From NCBI GenBank assembly GCA_003024985.2, contig PXIH01S0008901.1: DNA of 20,958 nt. One strand, 5' to 3'. The stretch is from Euperipatoides rowelli (Eukaryota; Onychophora; Udeonychophora; Euonychophora; Peripatopsidae). Under the pieces are notes generated by a model. It ran no database searches. It saw only the letters and a list, made by a program, of their open reading frames with translations, and was not told the DNA's origin. Each line of letters starts with the position of its first letter. Positions within the stretch are counted from its first letter, which is position 1. This document shows positions 9,214 to 18,904 of the stretch, piece by piece. Made by a program: the position numbers and the translations under genes.

Positions 9214-10500
9214 CAGTGTTTGTTTATTAATAGATGATGAGAATAACTAAATCAAATTTAAATTGATCCTAAAAATTAACGATAACACCAGGATAGTAAC
9301 CTCGGAGTATTAAGAGTTGGTTTAGAAGTGTTTTGGTCTATATTAATGCTATTTGGACTGATCTGTGATGATTATGTTGTAAAAAGTCAACTATCACCAA
9401 GTCATTAATCAAATATTTTTATATAGGCTACAGGCCCTACAATCCTACATAGCATTGTGTGACAATGACAATACAGTGTATGTTTTTCCAATCAAATGAA
9501 AATTAAATATTTGTTTCATCTTTTATTTATACCAAATCAGAATTTAAAATTGTATTTTTCTTCAAATTTGTTTTATTATGATGTGTATTTTATATGTAAA
9601 ATATTACAAAAATATTACTTGAATAACGTACTATGAGTTTCATTGAAATTTTATAGTAATGTATTGTGTGCAATATATTTTTCATTTGTCTCGATCTGTG
9701 TCATGTGCGTTTGAGTCGCCATGTTGTTCTTACTGTATGTATAGTGTAGCTAGTGTATGTGTCTAGCTTGTGAATTTGTTAGAAACTGAAATAACTCTGA
9801 TGTTAAATCAAGGAGTTGTTTGTTTAAACCAATAATAGCCTATATATTATAAAAGTGAATTATCTGACTGGGTTTATAAATTATTATTTAGCAGGATTGC
9901 CGTGATATTCAAGCATTACTATAAGGATAACTTTCAACAGATTAATCATAACATTTTAACAATTTTTTTTTTCTCTCTCTCTCTCTTATTATTTAAAAGT
10001 CTATTCATTTTACTTTTATAATTCCTATGCATAACAAATCAAATACTATGTAAAAAAAGTTCATATCTTTCGAGGCTAGGACCTTTGCCAGATTTATATT
10101 TCCATCTCATTGTAATATTATTATTCTTTTTATAGCAAATAAATGCGAACAATAATAATGTATGTCAGTAATCACTTTCATAATCTTTAAATTGTCATCG
10201 ACATTAGAGAATAATCTCATCAGATAACACTTGAACCTCTAACGTCTGTTATATACAGTACATACTGTATGTGATAATGAGCTGTCGCAGACAACACAGT
10301 TTTCACTCTTTTCATTCTAAGGATTTTTATTTTCTCTTTTGAAAGCATGCTATGAGAAGGAGAATAATGACAACAGCTCAATTGTAGTCCTCGTGAATAT
10401 AAACGCAACAATTATGCACATATTTCTTAGAAATTTATTTTTCTCACAGGATTTGCATAAATTGCACAATTATGTGATTCCAGGCTCCAAAACTGTTATA
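9214..10500 (-). other. intron sequence with a CT microsatellite
   Basis: A T-run followed by (CT)8-9 lies at 9963-9987. ATACAGTACATACTGTAT near 10251-10268 is a near-perfect palindrome. No exon, mobile-element end or coding frame with support was seen. The 63-codon minus frame at 10220-10411 has no family resemblance. Confidence 0.5.
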
Positions 10501-10943
10501 GACTAACCCAGGGGTTCTCAACCCTGTGCCTGTGGGCACCATGGCGCTAACCGACCAATTTGTGTGCGCACATCGCTGTTCGACAATAAAACGAAAGCTT
10601 ATCCGCGTTAACTTGGCAGCGCCCGGATTCCCATTGGTTTAGATTGTGAGTGGTTAGGCAACCAATTTTTGTCAGTTGTTTTCTTGTATTCCACATTTTG
10701 TGCCAAGTTAACGCGGATGAACCCGAGTGCAATGCCCGCAGATGGAAGAATTGAGACGAGACACTAATAAGCGCATTATATAATCTACAATTTACTGCAT
10801 TTTTAACATCTACACATCTATTTTCGTCATTTCAGAAATAGTTGATGGAATCAAAATTATCTAAATAGATGGTGTCCGCCGCCCTACTGGTATTTTAGAA
10901 TGTGCTCTAGGATACAAAAAGGTTGGGAAACCTTGGACTAAGC
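10501..10943. mobile_element. hAT-type MITE with 8-bp target duplication
   Basis: The element is 10509-10935 (427 bp). The left end CAGGGGTTCTCAACC and the right end on minus CAAGGTTTCCCAACC match at 12 of 15 positions and have the CAGGGGTTCTCAA signature common in hAT elements. Flanking GACTAACC (10501-10508) and GACTAAGC (10936-10943) differ by one base. It is more GC-rich than the surrounding intron and has no transposase. The 61-codon minus frame inside it is not a gene. Confidence 0.88.
10601..10718. repeat. perfect 18-bp inverted repeat inside the hAT MITE
   Basis: ATCCGCGTTAACTTGGCA (10601-10618) is exactly complementary to TGCCAAGTTAACGCGGAT (10701-10718), with 82 bp between. A second small inverted pair, ATTGGTT/AACCAAT, nests inside. 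The perfect match contrasts with the diverged ends of the host MITE, suggesting either a younger nested element or selection on the hairpin. Confidence 0.85.
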
Positions 10944-11287
10944 TATAGTCCTGCAATGATTATTAACAATCATTATTATTTGACACACAAATAAATATCA
11001 ATTTTAAAATATTAATTACAATGGGATTTAATTAAAGCAATCATTAGCTTTCTTTAGGTAGAGTGTTTAGATACTATTAGATTTCATGGTACCATCACGC
11101 ATACAATTAAAAATGTCTACTTTTAATACTTCTGCTCTATTATTTAAACTTATGGCGACCAGATAAATTTAAAAATGAAAGTATCAATGAGATTCAGGAG
11201 AATCATACTTTTCTTCTTTCATTACAACCCTAGTTCTCTAATCATATCACAGTACTCAAGCAAACGATAAAACAATATTATTCTAAC
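10944..11287 (-). other. intron sequence, no feature recognised
   Basis: AT-rich intron between the hAT MITE and the third SCAPER exon. No repeats or coding frames were recognised. Confidence 0.5.
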
Positions 11288-11523
11288 CTTCTTCAGATTC
11301 TGGTTTCACCGGTAAATCATTCGATTTGATCTCTTTGATTTCTTTATTTTCTTTTATTACTTTAATATGTCTATCGGAGATATCTTTCACATCTACTAGT
11401 TTCTTTGCTGCTGGCAATGACTGAAATCCTTTCACTTTATCTGCCCAACTATTGCCAGTAGGACTAGCAAGCGTTGTACATGGAACCTCCTTTTCATTCT
11501 TATCCTCCGTCGCTAATGCAGTT
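11288..11523 (-). CDS. SCAPER: SCAPER exon (third in window), SWADKVK motif
   Basis: The exon is 236 nt, bordered by the acceptor TTTATAG (CT at 11524-11525) and the donor GTTAGA (AC at 11286-11287). One base completes Lys from the previous exon. The 78 codons that follow start TALATEDKNEKEVPC and end LPVKPESEE, with a single G carried to the next exon. The NSWADKVKGF motif is the hallmark: vertebrate SCAPER has a VSWADKVKAH segment in the same place, a short conserved island in otherwise variable sequence. The rest is Lys/Glu-rich and repetitive (IKENKEIKEIK), likely disordered or weakly helical. No catalytic residue is expected here. Confidence 0.93.
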
Positions 11524-12043
11524 CTATAAAGTCAAAGAAATAAAATTCCATTTCAATAATTTTAAAAAATAAAAAAAATATGTAAATTAAAGCAATGACA
11601 AACATCCATGTGGTGACAATAAATACTCTCAAAAGATAATCAAGACACTTTAGTTGAATAAAAAAATACCAGGGTATAAATTTAATGGCAAAATGGGAAC
11701 AAATTGTGCCATAATTATGGCAATTTGAAATCAAAGATCATTTTTTGGATACAAGATAATGCACCAAAGCTTAATTTTATAATAAAAAAGTTCAACATTC
11801 CAAAGAAAAAATAATATGAATTCTTTGATTCTACAATTATTGAATTTGGGAATAAAAAAATATTTTCCAGATGTAGACTGCATAGTCAATTTGTATTTAT
11901 TCATGTGCATTTTCAGAGAACAGAGAAAGAAGAAATAACTTCATTTAATCTGAGCATCACTTGCATGACATTTGGATTACTTTGCTTGTGTTAAAAATTG
12001 CAATGTTTGGTATTATGCCAAGTTTATATTTTAGGGTTTGATT

Positions 12044-12444
12044 GTATAATAGTAAAGAATTACAAAATAACTGAATATGAAATAATTTGAAACAGAAGTG
12101 GTAAGGAATTATGTACAATTGATAGTAAATTGTGCCTTCCACCAGTATAATTTTGGTTATATTGGAGACAACCCAAGAGGTGTCGGCATCCATTACACGA
12201 AGAAGAAAACTTACAAAGTAAAAAAAAATCAGTTGCTCTTCGGCCTGCATCAATGATGGTTCATGATAGAATAAACTCAAGAATTGAAATCAAGTTTTAA
12301 CTCTTGGGTGGTCTCCAATATAATCACTCTTTGGTGCATTATAACGGTAGAAGGCACAAATACTATCGATTGAATGTAATTCCTTACCGCTTCTGCTTTG
12401 AATTAATTCATATTTAGTTATTTTGCAATTCTTTACTATTATAC
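12044..12444. repeat. long imperfect inverted repeat (foldback, about 140-bp arms)
   Basis: The left arm 12044-12179 is complementary to the right arm 12301-12444, with a 121-bp loop. Shared blocks include GTATAATAGTAAAGAATT, CAAAATAACT, GGTAAGGAATTA, TTGTGCCTTC and TATATTGGAGAC. Identity is roughly 80-85% by eye, with one short insertion (about 14 bp) in the right arm. The minus-strand open frames across 11957-12526 (107 and 78 codons) run through the two arms and are explained by the foldback, not by a gene. No target duplication was identified. It may be a foldback transposon or MITE, or a local inverted duplication. Confidence 0.85.
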
Positions 12445-13540
12445 CATTCCTTGTAAGATTATCAGATTTATTCAAACTGTCACAGGTAAACAATCCAGAT
12501 TTTCTAGTCTTGTATGAGTCACACAATTACCAATTTCTGAGAAAATACATCCTTGCACTTTATCAATATTTTAGCCTAAATTAGCTGACTAAAAAAAGCA
12601 TTGAACGATGCAGAAAGTCTCTCCTTTTCAAGTGAATAGTGTTTTTACCTACATTCTGGAAACAAAACATGCATACATATTTATCAAATTATTTAAAAAT
12701 CAAAAATATACTCTGGCTAATGTGTGAATAATATATCTATGGTGCCAATTTCTGAAAAAATATCCTGGTATATAGATAAGATTACCTTAAAATGATATAA
12801 TTTGCCTTAAAAGATCATTCTAGGGTATAATCTAATATTGTAGTACAAATACTTGCATCAATTAATCATTGCAAACAAAAACAATTTGCAATAATTAATA
12901 TTCCGAATTTTTAATAAATAAATAAAAATACTAAAAACAATAGTGCCAAGTTTCTTTCTAAGAAATTTTCATATACACATAATATACTTTAAAATATATA
13001 TATTTTTTTAAATTTAAGTCTTGGCGCACCAAGTTATAGAACTTTAAAGACTATGCAAATTAGAAAAATTTGCATATTCAAATTTCAATAATTTTGTCTG
13101 CAAAACAGTATGTCACCAAAAAAAGTACATTTATAGAGACAACATGATGCAAGAAGTTATGAGACATCAAACTTGTCACACTTTAAGGCGATAAGCCTAA
13201 TTTAACGTAATCTGGACAACTGCGCCACAATAACAACACTATATGAACACTACCAGTACTGTGCATTCTGCAAAGAATCCAGATGGCACAAGGACTACCA
13301 TGCTGCAGAAGATGGAATATATTTTGGTTAGTATTTTTGATAGCATGACCTGCTGACATTTGACCTAGCTCTGTCCCAAAATTATTGGGGGTATAAACAA
13401 AATAATATGGAATTGATGTCTAGACATACCAAGGAACATCCCCAACAAGTTTCATCATTATCCGTGACTTCAATTATCACATCATCTCTGAATCTGTTTT
13501 TAGTCATAGAAAAAATTACTCTTAAAAAGAAGAGCTCGTG
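12445..13540 (-). other. intron sequence, no feature recognised
   Basis: Very AT-rich. CCAATTTCTGA recurs near 12530 and 12748, but no longer repeat unit could be defined. No coding support. Confidence 0.45.
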
Positions 13541-13556
13541 GTAGAAATCTTTGGCA

Positions 13557-13827
13557 ATCCATGAGCGCGAACCTCTCCCTCGGAGAACACACCCATGAAT
13601 GTAAACCTCCCCATCGGAAAAACACACCCATGAACGCAAACCTCCCCCTCGGAGAACACACCCATGAACGCAAACCTCCCCCTCGGAGAACACACCCATG
13701 AACGTGAACCTCCCCCTCGGAGAACACACCCATGAATGTGAACCTCCCCCTCGGATAACACACCCATGAACATGACCCTCCCCCTCGAAGAACACACCCA
13801 TGAATGCGAACCTCCCCCTCAGAGAAT
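13557..13827. repeat. 34-bp minisatellite, 8 copies
   Basis: A unit of CCCATGAACGCAAACCTCCCC followed by CTCGGAGAACACA repeats with ATG at 13561, 13595, 13630, 13664, 13698, 13732, 13766 and 13800. The period is 34 bp, once 35. Copies differ by only a few substitutions, so the array is young or homogenised. It is GC-rich in an AT-rich intron. Because 34 is not a multiple of three and the unit has no stop on the minus strand, all three minus frames stay open (91-139 codons, reading HGCVLRGGG-like repeats). These are not proteins. Confidence 0.95.
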
Positions 13828-13833
13828 GGACTC

Positions 13834-15442
13834 AATGATGATGAATTAAATTTAATTGCAGTCTAGTTATAAATAAATAGATAAATTGTAAAAATTCGAA
13901 CACGGTTCATAATAAAAAAAATTTTAATTTTATTATCATTTAAAACATTTAAGCCAATTTAATGACCTGTACCAATATTTTATAATATTGATACTGTATT
14001 CAATTTATGTATTAAAGAAAAAAAAAATGCTTATTAAAAAAATAAAGGAAGAACATTTAACAAACATTCATTAAGAACACAATATCCTAATTTGCCCTGG
14101 TTCCTATTAGGTCTTGAGCTGACCCTGCTTATAATACATCAACTCCTCCTCTCACTCACTACCCTTACTAAAATGACTTTGTTCTTCCTACAACCTGGAT
14201 TTTTACATTCATTCAACACTCACACTAAAAAAATTATCCAAAAACAGCAATGATTCTTATAGCTGTATATTGCGTATCTATCTCCAAGAATTAATGTAGT
14301 TCCTTGACCTTTTGTTTCGGCCCGTTACATCTTAAACTTGTCACATCGAATAGCAGCCAAATCAAAATTCAATGTGGAGGCACAAAAATTGGTTCAATTT
14401 TACAAGATAAGTCTTTCAATGACATGGGGATTTTTGACTACAGTAAATATTATATAATCAATTATTATTAATGGAATGACTTCATACACAGTTTTGTATC
14501 AATAGATGCAATGCTATTCGAACACAGGAATGTATATTACAGTATATAATTTTAGCATATTGAACGATCTCTAACCTTAACGCCACACTCACCCTAATTC
14601 CAACAAGATTATAGAGAATTTTATGTTCTTTGTGAGCAACATAAAATATCTGCTGTCATATTCATAATTTAAAGTACAAATAAAACATTAACAAAAAAGA
14701 TACATTTGCTGTCATATTTATTTTAAAAGAAGTTAAAATTTAAATACATAATTAAAATTTTAAGCATAAATTTTAATTTAATTTAAATTTCGATAGGATG
14801 AATAAATTATTTCGATGACATAGTAAATAACTGTTGAAAGAAATTTAGTTTCGATTTAACAGCATTTTGATGTGATGACATTTCGTTAAGACGGTACGAT
14901 CTTTACCTTTGCCAATGTAGTCAGAAAGACTAATTGAAAGTCAGTTGTAGTCACATACCGCTGTAAACAAACTAAAGTTATATATTGTTGGAAAGCTGGT
15001 AAATTTCTCTCCAAACACTGTGTTTGTCACCAAGAATTAAATATAATGATGAACCAGAAACTGGAATATTAATTTTGGAACTGCAATGATTGGTTAAAAT
15101 GAGTGCAATGCAAAAAAAAAAAAAAAAAAACATGTAATAAATTAACTGGCACATTCAAATCTATGTTTATGTTTTGTAAGATAATAATAAAGAGTTAAGA
15201 TTAATGGGATATTTTTTTGGGTGTCTGTGAAGTGGACTCAGCTTTTCAAATTATGGAAAGAGCTTGTTTTAGAATTATTCAAAAGTTTAAGGCAAAGTTT
15301 TGCATGACACTGTTCGTATGTTAATTTTTTTTTCAAATAATCTGAATTTTACTTTCTAGATAAAGAATAAAGCTAAATTTATAACAGAAATAGTGCTTGA
15401 AATATAACAGGCTTTAGCTATTACTTGGTAAAAAAAACTCAC
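13834..15442 (-). other. intron sequence, no gene recognised
   Basis: AT-rich intron between the minisatellite and the second SCAPER exon. An A-run of about 19 lies at 15112-15130. No element ends, exons or coding frames could be supported. Confidence 0.5.
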
Positions 15443-15580
15443 TTTTGTTTTGGTACAATATTTGAAAAATCCAAACTCCGCTGCACTGGACTAGGTGAAT
15501 TTCGATCAGCTGACGGACTTACTGGAACTAAACTTTTCCCTGGAGAAGATTTACGCACTTCCCAGGCTAGTGATGTAGGC
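15443..15580 (-). CDS. SCAPER: SCAPER exon (second in window), PTSLAWEVRK segment
   Basis: The exon is 138 nt. The acceptor is ATTAG (CT at 15581-15582). The donor is a strong GTGAGT (reverse complement at 15437-15442). After the shared G that completes Arg, 45 codons follow, starting PTSLAWEVRKSSPGK and ending SLDFSNIVPKQ, then AA of a split Lys codon. PTSLAWEVRK..PG is one of the most conserved SCAPER stretches, and the later R.SLDFS matches the RRSLNFG segment of the human protein. The region is rich in Ser and Pro and probably disordered, with several SP sites that proline-directed kinases such as CDKs could use (inference). The plus-strand open frame over the same bases is a shadow. Phase agrees with both neighbouring exons. 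Confidence 0.95.
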
Positions 15581-15905
15581 CTAATAAAGATAAATAAAAA
15601 CTTATTAATTTAATTTTAAAAACAATATTTTACCAAACCTAAATACATGAATAGTGTCAGATTTATTTATTATAATAAACCAACTTTACAAAAAAGTCAG
15701 GAAAGACTTACGTCTTATTACATATTCAATGACATATATTAAAAATCCCATATACACTACAATGACATAAATGACTCAACTATTCTAAATAATCATATCC
15801 AATATGAAACAACACACAAAAATACATTAAAAAAATAGCATAAGTTAACACTTGCAGTATATAGCCCACAATAAAAAAAAAAAAAAACACCAAATTTCTT
15901 AAATA
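15581..15905 (-). other. intron sequence, no feature recognised
   Basis: AT-rich intron with an A-run near 15872-15886, immediately downstream (plus sense) of the second SCAPER exon. The A-run lies just beyond the LINE fragment at 15906-16178 and could be part of its 3' tail (inference). Confidence 0.4.
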
Positions 15906-16178
15906 TCAATCCACACATGTTTTATCATAAAGACTTAATNGATCNATCTTCAGTTTTATATACTCAGTTATTTCACACTTAAATTTCATTGGATACAGCA
16001 TATNNAACATNGTAGNAGGCAATGAATTCCAAAAANTAATGCTTCTTNATCCAACAAATTGCCTTCTGTTATTTGATTTATTAAAGGACTTCTTAACAGC
16101 AAATTTATGTAATCTAGTGTTATGTCTAGGATTAATAACNAAATAATTATTACAATTGCCCTTGATGATAAAAATCAT
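15906..16178 (-). pseudogene. LINE reverse transcriptase C-terminal fragment
   Basis: The 90-codon minus frame carries NPRHNTRLHKFAVKKSF followed about 20 residues later by FWNSLP. This fits the tail of non-LTR retrotransposon reverse transcriptases (CR1/L2/jockey-like), where a PR..TR segment precedes a conserved [LVF]WNSLP motif. Only this tail is present. A stop lies just upstream of the frame, and the rest of the RT and the endonuclease are missing. Ten or more N calls cluster at 15940-16139, so the consensus here is unreliable, perhaps because the repeat is polymorphic or collapsed in the assembly. It is separate from the LINE remnant at 17274-18270. Confidence 0.65.
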
Positions 16179-17032
16179 ATCCAGCTATAAAAACTTGGAT
16201 ATACACGAGTTAGAAACTCATCTAGGGTTAATAAAAATTAAAAAAAAAATAAAAGAAAACATCAAAATTTTCAGTGACTCTTCCATAAGACTATTCTTTC
16301 TAATATAAAAATATTGGAGACAATGAAATAAATCATCTAAGTATATGACTGTATAAGCCTATGACTTAAATATTTTAATTGAATAAATAAATAAATATGG
16401 CTGAGTAATTAGAATTGTTTTTACTCGGGTTTATTTAGTCAATATGATCGGGAAATGCTAAGATGCTTTCACGATAGAGTGACTAAATCAGACAGAAGAC
16501 CAAATTTTCTTCTCGCTCGTATTTATACATTTCACTGCTAAATTAAAATGAATAGATAGGATACTGATAAGAAACAGAAATCTCAATATTCTTCTCCCTT
16601 CTCGTCAGAAAAGAAGAAAAATGGCAGATGCTCAAGCAATTGTGATTTGCTTTGCAGCTTGAAATTATTTCATGGCCAACTCTAATGGGATTTGTACAAA
16701 GCAAAAGTTTTGTGGAACCATACCAGTGGTGATTGGGGTTATTTTTCTGATTTATGGTCGTGAAAGTTTATGATCTTCGTCACACTTAATTCTGATGAAA
16801 ACAGACTAAATGGTCATAGAAGAAATTAAAATATTTAGAATTTTATTAATTACAAAATAATTACAAACTGCCCATTTCTCAACTGTGTATACAAATTTTT
16901 GCTTAAATAATTTGCTTTATTTTATTGAATATCAGCAATGCCACTAAACCAATTACAGTTGTGTAGGGAGAAGGAAAAAATACATCAAAACAAAAGTAAT
17001 AAAATATGATGACTTATTGTAAAGTCAAAGCA
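16179..17032 (-). other. intron sequence, possible LINE 3' tail
   Basis: AT-rich, no coding frame supported. Sequence next to the MITE at 17033 continues the minus strand of the LINE remnant and could be its 3' untranslated region (an AATAAA-like ATAAAATAAAG lies near 16915 on minus). This is inference only. Confidence 0.35.
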
Positions 17033-17273
17033 TTAACCCTTTCCACTCCAATGACGGTATTATACCGACATTTTTACTTTACAATTCTCAATTCAACAAT
17101 CATTGTTAGCCTCAAAAATGGTTTAAATTAATAACATTTATGTTCAAAGGGACTAAAATATAGTTGTTTTTAATCTTACCAAATGATTTTTTAAAAAAAA
17201 AAAAAAAAATTAAAATCAGGGGATTTAAAAGAATGCAAACAAGACAATTTTCAATTGGAGTGGAAAGGGTTAA
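17033..17273. mobile_element. TTAA-target MITE, family A, copy 2 (piggyBac-like)
   Basis: The element is 17037-17269 (233 bp). TTAA lies at 17033-17036 and 17270-17273. The ends CCCTTTCCACTCCAATGA and, on minus, CCCTTTCCACTCCAATTGA are inverted repeats of about 16 bp. It is the uninterrupted relative of the copy at 7672-8184. It is inserted next to or within the tail of the LINE remnant. No transposase. Confidence 0.9.
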
Positions 17274-18270
17274 TACATGAATTTAAATATGAATTAAAAA
17301 CATAAAATGGCAATATGTCATTAAGCCATTGATCTACATATAGAAACATTACTTTGATAGTTGTTAGCAGTAGTAGGTAAATTGAATAGTGAAAACTTAT
17401 TAGTTCTATCACACTATATTTTATACCAATATTACCAAGAAGTAAAGAGAGATAAATTCTATTATTCAAAATACCGAAGAAATTCCTCCATTGATAATTC
17501 ATTAAACCAAGATCACAATTCGATAGGAAATTTTTGTATCTTGGTAGTCCCAACTTGTAAGATATTTCAAGAAGCGATATTGTATCCTTTCTATTGTACT
17601 TTTAATAGATAGATTATTCCATGCTGATATAGTACTCCAGAATAGGTTATTTGGTATTATTAACCCTTTGCCTGTCTTTGAATATGTTATTCAAACCGTG
17701 TTAGTTTCAGACGCTTTTGTATCACATATGATTCAAAATACATACGATTTTCAATGATGAAAATTTTTGTTCACAGAATGAAAAATAAACGATTGTTGCA
17801 GCTAAACGTATCAGTTTGAAAGTTTCTAACTTGCTATGCATCACATATGATTCACAAAACGTATCAATCTTAACTATATTGAAATAATAGTTTTAGGTAA
17901 TGAAAACATAAATATACACAAGATTAAATTTTGTATTCATAACAAATTATAAGTTTTTTTAGAAAACATNTATCATATGTGATTCACAATGTTTTATTAT
18001 TTTTTCATCCTGGAACAACTACATACCTAAAAATATTAATATTATGCCCTAAATCATAATAGATCAAAAGATATAAAAAAAGTGTATGCGAAGTAACCTT
18101 GAAAAATGCTTAGACAGGCAAAGGGTTAAAAAGATAAGTATTATGTCATTATTCAAGTTAAAGGATATAAATTTCAAGTATCCCAATTATCTGGATGCTT
18201 TACTAATTATATTGTTGACGTGTTTAGTATATTTAAATTTGTAATTGTGACAGCCATATGTGCTTTGAGA
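17274..18270 (-). pseudogene. LINE reverse transcriptase remnant split by a TTAA MITE
   Basis: On minus, 18130-18215 translates to KYTKHVNNIISKASR, a stop, then LGYLKFISFNL. This matches the part of non-LTR reverse transcriptases where F..HI..I..KA...LGF(I/L)... occurs. Beyond the inserted MITE (17660-18129) the protein resumes with PILEYYISAWNNL and IERIQYRFLKYL (about 17640-17565), then FFGILNNRIYLSLLLGNIG near 17480-17420, and LPTTANNYQSNVSICRSMA near 17385-17330. Frameshifts and stops throughout show an old dead copy. The clade is CR1/jockey-like by these motifs. No endonuclease or upstream RT motifs were found in 18271-18803. The 100-codon minus and 83-codon plus frames here are by-products. 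Confidence 0.75.
17660..18129. mobile_element. TTAA-target MITE, family B (piggyBac-like), inside the LINE
   Basis: The element is 17664-18125 (462 bp). TTAA lies at 17660-17663 and 18126-18129. The ends CCCTTTGCCTGTCT are perfect 14-bp inverted repeats. They differ from family A after CCCTTT, so this is a distinct family. A 15-bp motif recurs inside: ATCACATATGATTCA at 17721 and 17840, and ATCATATGTGATTCA at 17972. One N lies at 17970. No transposase. Confidence 0.92.
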
Positions 18271-18803
18271 AATTTTACCAAATACTATATCGGCTTTACA
18301 CGAGATATTTCTATAAAGCTGTTTTTTTTTTTCTCTTAGAGAATTTATTCAAGTAAACATAAAATAAAGAGAACCACAAGACTTGAATCTATTAGTTGAT
18401 TTACCATTACGGAAACAATGGCTATTGTGCTTTCCATTGAGAAATTTTGTGTGGCCGGTTTATCATGAGAGTTTTAGAACTTCTCTGTTAAAAAAAATTT
18501 GCTTGAAGCATGTCTCATATGAAAGTAGAACTTTTAGACTTTCATTCATGGAGAAAATATTATTTTTTTCCATATTTAATTCTATTTGAGAGGGTTAAAC
18601 AAAGAAAACAGATTACAATGTTAAAATTACCATATAAAGCCTATATAACAACTCTAATTTAACTTCAGTTTTAACAATGTGGCAAATTACATTATTTCCT
18701 TAATTAATAAAAACTTAACAATTCTAGCTAATAGTAAATTTTTTCCTGCACTATCATTACTAGATTGGGCATAAACAAGTCAATTAATATGAAAGTAAAT
18801 TAC
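18271..18803 (-). other. intron sequence, no feature recognised
   Basis: AT-rich. The 68-codon plus frame at 18383-18589 shows no family motif. Part may belong to the upstream LINE sequence, but no RT motif could be recognised. Confidence 0.45.
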
Positions 18804-18904
18804 CTATTAGGAGGATCTGTGTTTTCATATTTCCTTTTTAAATGAAACCACTCGATTAGAGATCTGAAATCCTTAGTATAACTCTCGAGCATCATGATAG
18901 CTTC
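18804..18904 (-). CDS. SCAPER: SCAPER exon (first in window), N-terminal conserved domain
   Basis: The exon is 101 nt. It is preceded on the minus strand by a TTTCAG acceptor (CT at 18905-18906) and followed by the donor GTAATT (AC at 18802-18803). It encodes 33 full codons beginning EAIMMLESYTKDF and ending YENTDPPN, plus two bases (AG) of a split codon. The stretch MMLESYTKDFRSLIEW matches the end of the SCAPER N-terminal domain, where vertebrate proteins have a closely similar MMLDNY..DFKALIDW segment. It is too short to stand out as an open frame. It is recognised by similarity and by perfect phase joining to the next exon, where AG|G gives Arg. The upstream exon carrying the start of the domain must lie beyond position 20958 or be undetected in the right flank. 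Confidence 0.93.

Larger units (their letters stand above)
865..18904 (-). other. SCAPER: SCAPER gene, internal portion (five exons, both ends outside window)
   Basis: This is the span of five spliced exons read from high to low coordinates. SCAPER is known as an ER-associated protein that binds cyclin A/CDK2. It also acts in tubulin mRNA autoregulation by linking the ribosome-bound TTC5 complex to CCR4-NOT, and its loss in humans causes retinal and neurodevelopmental disease. The identification rests on five collinear matches to the family: ESYTKDFRSLIEW, PTSLAWEVRK, SWADKVK, GWETVQR, and a Glu-rich helix with EEENLA repeats. The coding phase is continuous over all four introns (3223, 3919, 6094 and 3510 bp). 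About 428 residues are encoded, against roughly 1,400 in the human protein. The missing parts are the true N terminus, the long coiled coil, the zinc finger and the C-terminal helical region. No promoter or polyadenylation site of this gene is in the window. Confidence 0.93.

Noticed and set aside
11957-12526. Two minus-strand ORFs (107 and 78 codons) as genes
   Set aside because: They cross the two arms of an inverted repeat and show no known motifs or splice support.
13557-13827. CRISPR-like array
   Set aside because: The units abut without unique spacers, in a eukaryotic intron. It is a minisatellite. The same holds for the array at 2995-3280.
13382-13835. Three overlapping minus-strand ORFs of 91-139 codons with Gly/His/Val repeats
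   Set aside because: They are produced by a stop-free 34-bp minisatellite read in three frames.
15425-15613. 62-codon plus-strand ORF
   Set aside because: Antisense shadow of the SCAPER exon 15443-15580.
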